A stretch of 64,000 nucleotides of DNA from Microvirga sp. Mcv34 (GCF_024519725.1 NZ_JALJRK010000003.1:1-64000); one strand, 5' to 3'; shown: positions 18,503-27,818, counted from the first letter of the stretch. Notes: a model not told the origin generated them from the letters alone. Translations and numbers: made by a program.

Positions 18503-19696
18503 CTACTGTGAGGTTGTCGTTGCCCCTTTGTCATAGCTGCTCATGTGAGGCGACAGAAGCCTATTGCTTTCTCTATTGACCAATCTCACCCACCAGCGCT
18601 CAAACAATACCAATGGAAGCGCGAAGATCATGGACGCTGCGACAGTCACGGCGGCGGCAATGATGTTGGGGTACGGAGGCCTAATCATAGAATTCGTTAG
18701 TACGAGTGTAAGGCTGCCAATTGAGCACAACACTAGAACATGAATCAGATACAGCGGGAATGACAACTGACCAAGTAACAGGGCCCAGCGTTTTGATAAG
18801 AATTGCCGCAGCGCGAAAGATGACTCAACGGCAACGATCAACAGAACAGCACCGAACATGTAAACATAGTTTAGCCAGAGACTTGGCATGTTTGGCAGGA
18901 TTATGTTCAGAGGGAGAAAAGCACCGACCCCCCGACCTGTATAGCCCCAAAGATAAATCGCTAGGATAATCATGCCAACAGCACCCCAAGTCGGCATGTT
19001 CAAGCGCTTCTCCGGCATAAGTGCCGCCAGCAACACCCCGACAGGGAACGCCACATAGTACGGTGACGCGAAATGGCAGAGAATAGCGACTACGCCCAAT
19101 AAGGCAGCGGCGACCGCAGGGCGGGGTCGACGGATAGGTGATAGAAGGAGCGCCAGACCGAAAGCGATGAACTCATATCGCATCGTCCAGAGGCTTGTGT
19201 CGTAGTAAGCGTCCCCTCGAAAAAAAGTGAAATAGCTGACCTGAGTGAAGGCATCCCACATACTTGGAGTGAACGCGGTCATAGTCCCGGTTGCAAAAGT
19301 AGCGAGCCAAGGAGAACCGGTTATTCGACCCGCTTCTTGGTAGTGATAGAGTCCGAGTGCAAAAAGGATGGATGATGTGAGAGTGGCGACCGTCACGGTG
19401 CCGGCCAAGCGCGGCCAGCGCTTTACAGCGCCTCGAAGGATTGTTAAAGGGTTCTGTGAGAGGAAAAATCCTCTCGTCAGAACGTATCCCGATAATACGA
19501 AAAAGAATACGACGGCCGGAGTGCCATAGATAAGCCCAAACCACATCTTTCCCACTGCGGCTTTATCTGGGTCAAACCCATCAAATATCCCTGATTTACT
19601 CGGAAAAAACCCCAGCATCGTATGCCATAGTAGGACTATGATTGCGGCAAGGCCGCGCAGCGCCTCAAGGGGTGCATTTCGTTGTGCATGGGGCAT
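18503..19696 (-). CDS. Acyltransferase 3 family membrane protein
   Basis: A 397-residue polytopic membrane protein of the OafA/NodX acyltransferase-3 family, which transfers acetyl or other acyl groups to sugars of O-antigens and exopolysaccharides. It begins with the family signature LEALRGLAAIIVLLWH (residues about 10-25) and has about ten hydrophobic segments. I placed the start at ATG 19696 because the signature then lies at the usual distance from the N-terminus; a longer frame to 19873 adds 59 hydrophilic residues without family resemblance. The gene is less GC-rich than its neighbours and is divergent from a second acyltransferase. Confidence 0.85.
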   Translation of the reverse strand: MPHAQRNAPLEALRGLAAIIVLLWHTMLGFFPSKSGIFDGFDPDKAAVGKMWFGLIYGTPAVVFFFVLSGYVLTRGFFLSQNPLTILRGAVKRWPRLAGTVTVATLTSSILFALGLYHYQEAGRITGSPWLATFATGTMTAFTPSMWDAFTQVSYFTFFRGDAYYDTSLWTMRYEFIAFGLALLLSPIRRPRPAVAAALLGVVAILCHFASPYYVAFPVGVLLAALMPEKRLNMPTWGAVGMIILAIYLWGYTGRGVGAFLPLNIILPNMPSLWLNYVYMFGAVLLIVAVESSFALRQFLSKRWALLLGQLSFPLYLIHVLVLCSIGSLTLVLTNSMIRPPYPNIIAAAVTVAASMIFALPLVLFERWWVRLVNRESNRLLSPHMSSYDKGATTTSQ

Positions 19697-20311
19697 GGGA
19701 AGTTCCAGATCGTGAAGTGATCCGTTACAGAACCTCACCCTCGAGGACAAGCCTCCCCATGGGCGCACCGAGGTGAGTGCCGACGATCGCAATGGATCGG
19801 GGGGCACCGGCTCGGGTCCTTCATGTCTCGCATCAGTGAAGCCGGGTTCATTGGATACGCAATGCCACAGCACAACTAGCTCATAAGCAGCGCCCAGACG
19901 TGGCCGTGATGCTCAGGATGATTTTTACCAGTACACGGCCAAGCGGCCCGGGAGCATCGGTCCCACTGGCTGACGTCCTGCGCGAGTGGTGCCCCTGGCT
20001 GATCAAGCCAATGCATCGCCCTGTGGAGTTGTTGGTGTACTTGGAAAGTGCAGCGGGAGGCGTGCCAATTCCTCTTGTAGGCGCGACGAGCAATGATGTC
20101 GGCTCAGCCGTGTCCGCGTTTGGAAGGCCCGGGCATGAACGAATCGAGACATTCACAGGCGGTGCTCTGACGAACAGGATATAACTCCACCAAGGAATAT
20201 ACTCGGCAACAACCTACAGGTTTCGTTATCATCCATTGCACGGAGCCCTGAGATAATATTGCCGTCACGTTAACTGTCGTGTAATCGAATCCGACAACTC
20301 AAGGGCGGCAG
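19697..20311. other. Divergent intergenic region between two acyltransferases
   Basis: About 615 bp separate the divergent acyltransferase genes. One plus-strand frame (19900-20184, 94 codons) has fairly ordinary codon use but no recognisable family and no clear ribosome site; it could be a small gene or a remnant. The rest shows no tRNA, terminator or clear promoter. Confidence 0.4.
19900..20184 (+). CDS. Possible small hypothetical protein
   Basis: A 94-residue frame with no family I recognise. Its middle part reads PLADVLREWCPWLIKPM and LLVYLESAAGGVPIPLVGA, which is protein-like in composition, and codon third positions are moderately GC-rich. There is no Shine-Dalgarno before GTG/ATG candidates at 19900-19909. 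It stands alone between divergent acyltransferases. It may equally be a gene remnant or a chance frame; I keep it only so the interval is not read as empty. Confidence 0.2.
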   Translation: MAVMLRMIFTSTRPSGPGASVPLADVLREWCPWLIKPMHRPVELLVYLESAAGGVPIPLVGATSNDVGSAVSAFGRPGHERIETFTGGALTNRI

Positions 20312-21430
20312 ATGCAACGAGACCGGCTTGATTTTCTCGATAACCTTCGTGGGATGGCGGCTCTGTACGTGCTTCTCTTCCACGTTTATCGTGTGCTCAC
20401 GCCGAATTTGGCGCCCCCTCCTGCCATGTCTCCCTTCATTGGGTTTGGTTATTCAGGGGTGTGGCTGTTCTTCGCAATCAGTGCATTCTCTTTGAGCCTG
20501 ACGATGCCACGCCACATCGCAACAGGCATGCCTTTGACGAGCTTCGCAGCCAGCCGCTTCTTCCGGATCGCGCCCCTATTCTATGTGTTAATCATCTACT
20601 CGACTCTCCATTACTGCCTGACGTCAGGGAAGCCGCCTGAGTGGGGGCTCATCGCAGGATCTATTTCATTCCTCTTTAATCTTTTTCCAAGCTGGAGCCG
20701 AAGTGCCGTTTCAGGAGGATGGGCCATAGGCACGGAGGTTATGTTTTACGCTATGTTTCCGCTTTTGTACTTCTTCGCCAAAGGGATAAAGACGCGTCTC
20801 TTTATTATGTTTGCGGGAATTGTTCTGTACTACATCTTTGCGAACTATTTCTCGCCGCTGATCTCAAATGTACGTCTGTGGGAACGGTTTGAGACCCGCT
20901 CGATAGTCCGCTTTTTTCCCTCCTTCATGATGGGGTTGATCGCGTTCGACGTCTATGCAGTGCTCAAGGGAAGCCAACAGGCGAAAACTTTCGGCTCCGG
21001 AGCTCTGATCGCAGGCATGCTGCTGTTCGCGTGGCAGGTCTCAGGCGGGCAGGGGTGGGGAATACTTCACCAAGTCCACGTTGACTCGATCGCCTATGCA
21101 TTGATCCTGCTAGGGGCTGGGTTGTGCCAGCCTCGAGTTCTGGCGTCCCGTATATTATCGTATTACGGACGGGTCAGTTATTCCGTCTATCTCTGGCATA
21201 TCCCTATGATCGTCCTAATCGGGCCCTTCCTGCAGAGCGTATATGCTATCGAAGCTCCTCAATGGCTCCGGTTCGCTGCCGTGTCGGCCATTGTGCTTGG
21301 CTTGGTTACCGTCGTCGCTCAAATCAGCTATCGCGTGATCGAACGTCCCGTTGAGGAATATGGCAAGCGTCTGATCAAACAACTCTCGGAAGCACGTCGT
21401 CTAGCCGCATTTAGACATGGGGCTGAGTAG
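20312..21430 (+). CDS. Acyltransferase 3 family membrane protein
   Basis: A 372-residue acyltransferase-3 (OafA-like) membrane protein. The signature DFLDNLRGMAALYVLLFHVY is at residues 6-25, and RFFRIAPLFYVL near 90 contains the conserved Arg of the second cytoplasmic motif. About ten transmembrane segments follow, and the tail is basic. The ATG at 20312 fits the family N-terminus and follows GGGCGGCAG. It is divergent from the other acyltransferase, with only modest similarity between the two, so they probably decorate different sugars or positions. Acylation of the glycan made by the left cluster is inference from position. Confidence 0.87.
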   Translation: MQRDRLDFLDNLRGMAALYVLLFHVYRVLTPNLAPPPAMSPFIGFGYSGVWLFFAISAFSLSLTMPRHIATGMPLTSFAASRFFRIAPLFYVLIIYSTLHYCLTSGKPPEWGLIAGSISFLFNLFPSWSRSAVSGGWAIGTEVMFYAMFPLLYFFAKGIKTRLFIMFAGIVLYYIFANYFSPLISNVRLWERFETRSIVRFFPSFMMGLIAFDVYAVLKGSQQAKTFGSGALIAGMLLFAWQVSGGQGWGILHQVHVDSIAYALILLGAGLCQPRVLASRILSYYGRVSYSVYLWHIPMIVLIGPFLQSVYAIEAPQWLRFAAVSAIVLGLVTVVAQISYRVIERPVEEYGKRLIKQLSEARRLAAFRHGAE

Positions 21431-21845
21431 GCTCTCCGTGACCCCGATCCACTAGGCGGCCATGCGATTGACAACGGTTCTCGGGACGAATGAGAAATCG
21501 TCCAGTTAGTCAGGTTCTTCGTCATCGTAGTAGGCCGGCTACATACAGGCAGTGCATTCGCGGCTGACGAAGGCGACTGCGACTCCGCGATCAGGCAAAC
21601 CATCTCCGAGGATAGGGCGGATTATTCGGCTCGACTCACGTGGGTCGTACAAACACTCCATTGCGGCATGTTCATTTCTCAGATGCATCGGAAGTTGGCT
21701 TCGAAACGGCCACCTGCAGGCCCTCGCGTGGGATGCATAAACATCTTCAGATCTCACATCATAGCCAATGACACTGGCTAAATCCAAACGGGACATTTAT
21801 ATGTTATATAATTTATGAACGCCCGCCGTTGCACGAGAAACCTGC
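21431..21845. other. Intergenic region with a possible degraded minus-strand frame
   Basis: A minus-strand frame of 85 codons (21796 down to 21539) continues past its stop in the same frame as PAYYDDEEPD, stop, LDDFSFVPRTVVNRMAA. That looks protein-like and may be a pseudogene with two nonsense codons, but I recognise no family. The right end is AT-rich and contains a TATAAT box at 21807-21812, suitable as the -10 of the downstream GDP-mannose gene. Confidence 0.3.
21807..21812 (+). promoter_or_regulatory. Possible -10 box before the GDP-mannose gene
   Basis: A perfect TATAAT lies 33 bp before the TTG start at 21846, in the only AT-rich patch of the region. No good -35 is visible at the right distance, so an activator or weak promoter would be implied. 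Medium-low support. Confidence 0.3.
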
Positions 21846-23267
21846 TTGGAAGCTCATACCCATCGCATCTTCCCCGTCATCCTCTGCGGTGGTTCGGGGA
21901 CGCGGCTCTGGCCTGCCTCGCGGGAGAGCAGGCCAAAGCCGTTCATCGATCTTCTCGGGTCTCATTCGACGTTTCAGATGACCGCACAACGGGTCGCGGC
22001 ATCCGATATTTTCTCGCGTCCGGCCGTCATCATGAGCGGCGCGGCCCGGTTCATCGCCGCGGAGCAACTGGCGCAGATCGGGGTTGAGGCGGACATCGTC
22101 CTGGAGCCCGTCCAGCGTGATTCCGCGGCCGCCGTCGCGGTCGCCGCCTGCTATGCGGCGCGGCGTGATCCCGAGGCGCTCGTCCTCATCGTCGCCTCGG
22201 ATCATGTCATCGACGATGTCGGGTCTTTCGTGGCGTCATGCGAAGCCGCTATGGAGCCGGCGCGGCAGGGGCACATCATGACCCTCGGCGTGGTGCCGCA
22301 GCGCGCGACCACGAGCTATGGCTATATTCGCCCTGGGGAACCCATCGCGGGGACCGCGGCCTTCACGGTCGGACGCTTCGTCGAGAAGCCCAACCAGGCG
22401 AATGCGGAGCGGTATGTCGGGCAAGGATTCCTCTGGAACAGCGGAAACCTCATCTTCCGAGCCGATGTGATGCTGGAGGAGTTGGAACGCCTCGCGCCGA
22501 CCATCCTTGCCGCCGCGCGGCAGGCACTCGAGCAGGCCGCCATCGACCTGGATTTCATCCGCCTCCACGAGGAAGCCTTCAAGCGGGCGCTCCGAATCTC
22601 CATCGATCGCGCGGTCATGGAGCGAACGAAGCGGGCAGGGGTCCTGCCGGTGACCTTTTCCTGGTCGGATATCGGGACCTGGGATGCTCTCTGGGATGTC
22701 GCGCCCCGGGATGCGGACGGAAACTGCATCCGGGGCGATGTGGAGGTGGTCGGGTCCCGCAACAGCCTCGTTCACAGCGACGACATCCTCACGGCTGTCG
22801 TGGGGTTGGAGGATGTCGTGGTCGTCGCCAAGCCCGATGCCGTGCTGGTGGCCTCGCGCAGGAGCTCGGAGCTCGTGAAGGGGCTCGTGGCCACGCTGCG
22901 CGCCCGTCGCCGGTCCGAGGCCAGTGATCACATCCGTGTCTACCGTCCGTGGGGATGGTATCAGAGGATCGACCGCGGCTCCCGCTTCCAGGTCAAACGC
23001 ATCATGGTCAAACCAGGTGGCCGCCTCTCGCTGCAGAAGCACCATCATCGCGCGGAGCATTGGGTCGTCGTGCATGGCGTTGCGGAAGTGACAGTCGGGG
23101 ACAGCGTCTCGCTCGTGCATGAGAACCAGGCGATCTACATCCCGATCGGGGCCACGCACCGCCTTGCCAATCCCGGTCATATTCCCCTCGATATGATCGA
23201 GGTCCAGGTCGGCAGCTATACCGGCGAGGACGACATCATCCGGATCGAGGACGATTACGGACGCTGA
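21846..23267 (+). CDS. manC: Mannose-1-phosphate guanylyltransferase / mannose-6-phosphate isomerase
   Basis: Bifunctional type II PMI/GMP enzyme that supplies GDP-mannose for surface polysaccharides. The 473-residue length is normal. The nucleotidyltransferase half begins PVILCGGSGTRLWPASRES (residues about 10-28) and includes FVEKPN near 179; the C-terminal cupin half has KRIMVKPGGRLSLQKHHHR at about 380-398 and EHWVVVHG, the metal-binding isomerase site. The only in-frame start before the signature is TTG 21846, as a stop lies at 21816. It stands at the right end of the glycan region and faces no partner gene. Confidence 0.93.
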   Translation: MEAHTHRIFPVILCGGSGTRLWPASRESRPKPFIDLLGSHSTFQMTAQRVAASDIFSRPAVIMSGAARFIAAEQLAQIGVEADIVLEPVQRDSAAAVAVAACYAARRDPEALVLIVASDHVIDDVGSFVASCEAAMEPARQGHIMTLGVVPQRATTSYGYIRPGEPIAGTAAFTVGRFVEKPNQANAERYVGQGFLWNSGNLIFRADVMLEELERLAPTILAAARQALEQAAIDLDFIRLHEEAFKRALRISIDRAVMERTKRAGVLPVTFSWSDIGTWDALWDVAPRDADGNCIRGDVEVVGSRNSLVHSDDILTAVVGLEDVVVVAKPDAVLVASRRSSELVKGLVATLRARRRSEASDHIRVYRPWGWYQRIDRGSRFQVKRIMVKPGGRLSLQKHHHRAEHWVVVHGVAEVTVGDSVSLVHENQAIYIPIGATHRLANPGHIPLDMIEVQVGSYTGEDDIIRIEDDYGR

Positions 23268-23344
23268 CAGGCTTCGCGGTCGCGATCTTTTCCCGCCCTC
23301 ATGTGTTGTGCCTCCTGTGAAGCCAGCGGGAGGGAAGTGCCGGG

Positions 23345-24292
23345 ATGGGGTCGAACGGTGATATTGTGGATTGCCTGATCGTGGGCGGGGGGCCTGCGGG
23401 GCTGACGACGGCGCTGTATCTGGCGCGGTTCAAGCGCCGGTTCCTCGTGGTGGACAGCGGCACACCCCGGGCGGCCTGGATTCCCACAAGCCATAACATC
23501 CCGGTCTTCGCGGAAGGCATCTCCGGCAAGGATATCCTGGCCCGGGCCCGCGCCAATCTCGCGCAATACGGAGACGCGATCCGGGCTGGACGGGTCACGG
23601 GGTTGAGCAAGCAGCCTGATCGCTTCATCGCGGTCGTCGAGGACAATGACGGGGGCATGAGCCAGATCGCGGCCCGGCGCGTGGTGCTGGCCACGGGCTC
23701 GGTCGATATCGAGCCGGACCTGCCCGACGTACCGAACGCCGTCCAGCGCGGCCTCGTCCGCTACTGCCCGATCTGTGATGGCTACGAGTCCCGGGACCGG
23801 AAGATCGCCGTCATCGCCTATGGGGCCCATGGGATCGGGGAGGCGGTCTTCATCGCCCGCACCTATTCCCGCGACGTGACCCTTCTCACCCTGGGGCAGC
23901 CGCTGGAGCTGAACCCGGAGCAGCGGGCCCGGCTCGATGAGCATCAGGTCAAGATCGTGGAAACCCCCGTCGAGTCCCTTGACATGGAGAAAGACCGGAT
24001 CTCCGCCGTGCATATGGGCGGCAAAGAGCATCGCTTCGACGTGCTCTATTCGGCGCTCGGGCTGAAATACCGATCGGATCTCGCCATTTCGCTCGGCGCC
24101 GAGCACGACAAGTCGGGCGCGCTCATGGTCGACAGCCATTGCCAGACGACCGTGAAGGGCCTCTACGCCGCCGGCGACATCGTCCGCGGCCTCGACCAGA
24201 TCGTGGTCGGCATGGGTCATGCGGCGCTCGCCGCGACCCACATCCACAACCATTGCGAATTGCCCACCGAGGACGAGCCGGGTGGGGCGTGA
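23345..24292 (+). CDS. Thioredoxin reductase-like FAD/NAD(P) oxidoreductase
   Basis: A 315-residue two-dinucleotide-binding flavoprotein of the thioredoxin reductase fold. It has the FAD motif VGGGPAGLTTALYL (about 12-25), a redox CPICDG motif near 141-146 (a CxxC where TrxB has CATC), a second nucleotide motif AYGAHGIGEA near 156, and the C-terminal AAGDIVRGLDQ near 277. The start ATG 23345 follows GGGAGGGAAG. No thioredoxin gene is next to it. The ferredoxin/thioredoxin reductase-like subgroup is typical for alphaproteobacteria, so its true electron acceptor is open. Confidence 0.85.
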   Translation: MGSNGDIVDCLIVGGGPAGLTTALYLARFKRRFLVVDSGTPRAAWIPTSHNIPVFAEGISGKDILARARANLAQYGDAIRAGRVTGLSKQPDRFIAVVEDNDGGMSQIAARRVVLATGSVDIEPDLPDVPNAVQRGLVRYCPICDGYESRDRKIAVIAYGAHGIGEAVFIARTYSRDVTLLTLGQPLELNPEQRARLDEHQVKIVETPVESLDMEKDRISAVHMGGKEHRFDVLYSALGLKYRSDLAISLGAEHDKSGALMVDSHCQTTVKGLYAAGDIVRGLDQIVVGMGHAALAATHIHNHCELPTEDEPGGA

Positions 24293-24301
24293 TGCTGTCC
24301 C

Positions 24302-25321
24302 TCAGGCCAGCGCCTTCGCGAGAAGCGGCAGACTAATATCCATGCGGTAATCGACCGACGAATGGTCGTCGTGGAATTCCTCGTAGGTGTGGCGAATGCC
24401 GGCGGCTTCGAGCTTTCGGTGCATGATCCGCGAGCCGTAGACCATGTTGTATTGGTCGATGTCGCCGCAATCGATGTAGAAGGTCTTCAGCTTGCGCAGG
24501 TTCTCCTGGCATTCGGGCTGGTCGACCATGCGGAGCGGGTCCCAGCGCAGCCAGTTGGACCAGCGCTCCTCGATGATCTCGCAGGTCTGCAGATCCACCG
24601 GCAGGCGCACGCCGTAAAACTGGCTCGGATCGGGATCGAAGCTCGCCGCCTGGGCGAGCACCATCAAGGTATGCCAGTCCTTGTCCTTCGCCTTGGGGCC
24701 AGCCTCGAACTTGCGCAGGAAAGTCTCGATGGACATGTCGTGGCCGGCGAGGTGACGCAGCGCCCCGGCGAACTCGCCGAGGTGGTAAAGGTATTCGAAG
24801 CCTACATCGCCGGAATGAGAGGCCGCCGCCGACCAGACCGAGCCGCCGTGCCGCAGGGCATGGACCATGGCGCCGTAACCGCCCGAACTCTTGCCGAACA
24901 CGCCCCGGTGTCCGTTCCCACCGCAGCCGAAGCGCTCCTCGACGAAGGGCAGCATCTCCTGGATGAGGAAGGTTTCCCAGGGGCCCATGGCCGCGCTGTC
25001 CACATATTGATTGCCGCCAAGGCGCGTGAAGCAATCGGGAAAGGCCACGACGACCGGTGGCATGGCGCCCGTGCCGATCAGGCGGTCGAGGCGTTCGGGG
25101 ACGTTTTCGCCGTAGTTCTTCCAGTTGGTATGGGCGGGGCCGCCCGCCGTGTAGCCGACGAGATCGACGAGGAGAGGCAGGTCCCGGCCGTCATGGCCCG
25201 CGGGCACGTAGACGTCGATCCGGCGGCGGGACGGATCCCTGAGGAGGTTGTTCCGGAGGCTTGCGCTGTCGAGCCAGAGGCTGTGCACCGTGCCTGCCGG
25301 CACATCATGATCTTTCCGCAT
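24302..25321 (-). CDS. Putative esterase (enterochelin esterase-like alpha/beta hydrolase)
   Basis: About 339 residues, of the PF00756 esterase family. It opens RRRIDVYVPAGHDG, with an N-terminal beta-sheet common to tributyrin/feruloyl-type esterases. The nucleophile elbow is GKSSGG near residue 145 (G-x-S-x-G), and the late DDHSSVDYR segment supplies the His of the triad. I chose ATG 25321 because GAGG lies at the right spacing before it; earlier in-frame starts at 25327, 25333 and 25372 exist. It converges with the flavoprotein gene and is divergent from the permease. No signal peptide is visible, so it is probably cytoplasmic. Confidence 0.8.
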   Translation of the reverse strand: MRKDHDVPAGTVHSLWLDSASLRNNLLRDPSRRRIDVYVPAGHDGRDLPLLVDLVGYTAGGPAHTNWKNYGENVPERLDRLIGTGAMPPVVVAFPDCFTRLGGNQYVDSAAMGPWETFLIQEMLPFVEERFGCGGNGHRGVFGKSSGGYGAMVHALRHGGSVWSAAASHSGDVGFEYLYHLGEFAGALRHLAGHDMSIETFLRKFEAGPKAKDKDWHTLMVLAQAASFDPDPSQFYGVRLPVDLQTCEIIEERWSNWLRWDPLRMVDQPECQENLRKLKTFYIDCGDIDQYNMVYGSRIMHRKLEAAGIRHTYEEFHDDHSSVDYRMDISLPLLAKALA

Positions 25322-25486
25322 CGTCATCCTCATTCGTCGCCAAAGGGAATGATGTGGCGGCCAAACGGGCACTTGTCCAGAATCCGGGCCCTCGCGGCGG
25401 TTAATAAGTCCTTACCCCACCTAGCCATTCCGGTAACCCTGGGTCTACGGTGCCCCGATAACTCGTATGACCTTGGGGGATGATCC

Positions 25487-26818
25487 ATGACCGATAGTTT
25501 CCTGCCACGATGGAGCCTGAAAACGGAAGGCGTCATCATGCCGGATGAGCGCCTTCCGACCGGCCAGATGGTCGTCGTGGGCCTGCAGCACGTCGTCGCC
25601 ATGTTCGGCTCGACGGTGCTCGCGCCGATCCTGATGGGTTTCGACCCCAACGTGTCGATCCTGTTCTCCGGTCTGGCGACGCTCATCTTCTTCTTCGTCG
25701 TCGGCGGCCGGGTGCCGAGCTATCTCGGGTCGAGCTTCGCCTTCATCGGCCCGGTCCTCGTCGCCACCGGGGCGAGCGTGGGAAGTCCCAACCCGAATAT
25801 CCCGCTGGCGCTCGGCGGCATCATCGCGGCCGGCGCGCTCTACTTCCTGATCGGCGTCGTCGTGCAGATGGCAGGCCATCGTTGGATCGAGCGGCTGATG
25901 CCGCCGGTGGTCACGGGCGCCATCGTGGCCGCTATCGGCCTCGTGCTCGCTCCCATCGCGATCAACAGCGCCTCGGGCGTAACGCCCGACAACGCGGCCG
26001 GTAGCGATTTCGCCCGCTGGATCGCGCTCGCCACCGTCGTGGCGGTGGGCTTCGTCGCCGTTTACGCTCCGGGGACACTGCGTCGCCTGCCGGTGCTGAT
26101 CGGCGGCGCCGCCGGCTACCTACTCTACTACATCTGCGCCAACATCCTGGGCCTCGGGCAGCCGATCGATTTCACCCGAATCGGCCAGGCCGCCTGGTTC
26201 GGCCTGCCTACCTTCCAGAGCCCCGTCTTCGACGTCCGGGCCATCAGCCTCATCGCCCCCGTGGCGGTCATCCTCGTGGCGGAGAACCTCGGGCACATCA
26301 AGGCCATCGGGGCCATGACGGGCCGCAACCTCGATCCCTATCTCGGACGCGCCTTCATGGGCGATGGCCTGTCCACCATGCTCTCCGGCGCCGCCGGCGG
26401 CACGGGCATGACGACCTATGCCGAGAACATGGGTGTGATGGCCGTGACCCGCATCTACTCGACGTTGGTCTTCATCATCGCTGCCGGGTTCGCGCTGCTC
26501 CTCGGGCTGTCGCCCAAGTTCGGCGCCTTCATCGGGACGATTCCGGGCCCCGTGCTCGGCGGCCTGTCCATCGTGGTGTTCGGCCTCATCGCGGCCACCG
26601 CGGGCCGGATCTGGGTCGAGAACAGGGTCGACTTCTCGAATCCGCGCAATCTCATCACCGTGGCGGTCGCCCTGGTCCTGGGCGCGGGCAACTTCAAGCT
26701 GAACCTCGGCGGCTTCACCCTGGACGGCATCGGCACGGCGACCTTCGGCGCCATCATTCTCTATCACATCCTGCGCATGACGCCCGGACCTGTCGAGCGC
26801 CCGCAAGCGGCCGAATAG
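25487..26818 (+). CDS. NCS2 nucleobase permease (uracil/xanthine type)
   Basis: A 443-residue polytopic membrane protein of the nucleobase-cation symporter-2 family. LQHVVAMFGSTVLAPILMG lies at about 33-51, GGTGMTTYAENMGVMAVTR near 300 is the family signature in helix 10, and about 12-14 hydrophobic segments are visible. It imports uracil or a related base with protons. The ATG at 25487 follows GGGGGATG. It stands alone and ends with a strong terminator. Uracil is the likeliest substrate from the QHVVAMFG and TTYAEN motifs, but xanthine is possible. Confidence 0.88.
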   Translation: MTDSFLPRWSLKTEGVIMPDERLPTGQMVVVGLQHVVAMFGSTVLAPILMGFDPNVSILFSGLATLIFFFVVGGRVPSYLGSSFAFIGPVLVATGASVGSPNPNIPLALGGIIAAGALYFLIGVVVQMAGHRWIERLMPPVVTGAIVAAIGLVLAPIAINSASGVTPDNAAGSDFARWIALATVVAVGFVAVYAPGTLRRLPVLIGGAAGYLLYYICANILGLGQPIDFTRIGQAAWFGLPTFQSPVFDVRAISLIAPVAVILVAENLGHIKAIGAMTGRNLDPYLGRAFMGDGLSTMLSGAAGGTGMTTYAENMGVMAVTRIYSTLVFIIAAGFALLLGLSPKFGAFIGTIPGPVLGGLSIVVFGLIAATAGRIWVENRVDFSNPRNLITVAVALVLGAGNFKLNLGGFTLDGIGTATFGAIILYHILRMTPGPVERPQAAE

Positions 26819-26832
26819 AACGAGCCTTATCA

Positions 26833-26857
26833 GGAACACGCTTCCGAAGCCCGCGTT
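26833..26857 (+). promoter_or_regulatory. EcfG-type promoter for the SDR gene
   Basis: GGAAC at 26833-26837 and CGTT at 26854-26857, spacer 16. It overlaps the terminator hairpin of the upstream permease and lies about 96 bp before the SDR start. Exact match to the alphaproteobacterial general stress consensus. Confidence 0.6.
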
Positions 26858-26876
26858 GAGCCTCAACGCGGGCTTC
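26846..26876 (+). terminator. Intrinsic terminator after the permease
   Basis: GAAGCCCGCGTTGAG and its exact reverse complement are separated by one base, giving a 12-15 bp GC-rich stem. The following T content is modest (CGTCTTG). It lies 28 bp after the permease stop. Confidence 0.8.
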
Positions 26877-26952
26877 GTCTTGCATGGTCTGTTTCATTCG
26901 GCCGCACGAGGTCACGCATTCTTTTCCCTCTCATCGCGAACGGAATGACGTC

Positions 26953-27813
26953 ATGAGCTCCGAACAGCAGCAGACGATGCCTCCTCAGGTCCAGGACCAG
27001 CAGCCCGGTCACGAGACCGAAATGAATCCCCGGCCCGATTACGAACCCCGCTATCCCGGCAGCGGCCGTCTGAGCGGGAAGGTCGCCCTCATCACCGGCG
27101 GCGACAGCGGCATCGGGCGCGCCGCGGCCGTTCTCTTCGCCCGCGAAGGCGCGGACATCGGCATTCTGTATCTGAACGAGGGCGAGGATGCGCAGGAGAC
27201 GAAGCGCCTGATCGAGCGGGAAGGGCGCTCATGCCTGACCATCGCCGGCGATGTCGGCGATCCGAGTGTCTGTCGCTCCGCCGTCGATCAGGTCGTGCAG
27301 CGCTTCGGCAAGCTCGACGTGCTCGTGAACAACGCCGCCGAGCAGCACCCGAAGAAGGACATCGCCGAGATCACGCCCGACCAGATCGACCGCACCTTCC
27401 GCACCAACATCTTCGGCTATTTCTACATGGTGCAGGCCGCCATGCCGCACCTCAAGAAGGGCTCTGCGATCATCAACACCACGTCGGTCACCGCTTATCG
27501 CGGCAGTTCCGAGCTGCTCGATTACAGCGCCACCAAGGGGGCGATCGTGGCCTTTACGCGATCCCTGGCGCAGAAGCTCGCGGGCGACGGCATCCGCGTC
27601 AACGGCGTGGCGCCGGGGCCGATCTGGACGCCTCTCATTCCGTCGACCTTCCCGGTCGAGAAGGTGAAGCAGTTCGGAGCCAACACGCCGATGAAGCGCC
27701 CGGGTCAGCCGAACGAGGTGGCGCCGTGCTACCTCTTTCTGGCGTGCGAGGATTCCTCATACATCACCGGCACGGTCCTGCATCCGAACGGCGGCGATCC
27801 GACGGAGGCGTAA
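26953..27813 (+). CDS. SDR oxidoreductase, general stress type (YdaD/YhxC-like)
   Basis: A 286-residue short-chain dehydrogenase. It has an extra 40-residue N-terminal arm rich in Gln and Pro, then GKVALITGGDSGIGRAAAV (NAD(P)-binding), NNAAEQHP, and the YSATKGA catalytic Tyr/Lys. This subgroup (general stress protein 39 / glucose-dehydrogenase-like) is widespread in stress regulons. The ATG 26953 follows GGAATG; a longer frame to 26884 has no support. An EcfG-type promoter precedes it, which agrees with stress control. The physiological substrate is not known. Confidence 0.88.
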   Translation: MSSEQQQTMPPQVQDQQPGHETEMNPRPDYEPRYPGSGRLSGKVALITGGDSGIGRAAAVLFAREGADIGILYLNEGEDAQETKRLIEREGRSCLTIAGDVGDPSVCRSAVDQVVQRFGKLDVLVNNAAEQHPKKDIAEITPDQIDRTFRTNIFGYFYMVQAAMPHLKKGSAIINTTSVTAYRGSSELLDYSATKGAIVAFTRSLAQKLAGDGIRVNGVAPGPIWTPLIPSTFPVEKVKQFGANTPMKRPGQPNEVAPCYLFLACEDSSYITGTVLHPNGGDPTEA

Positions 27814-27818
27814 AACGA

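Noticed and set aside
22236..23180. Long minus-strand frame opposite the GDP-mannose gene
   Set aside because: Antisense by-product of GC-rich codons; the plus strand encodes a complete known enzyme with all motifs.
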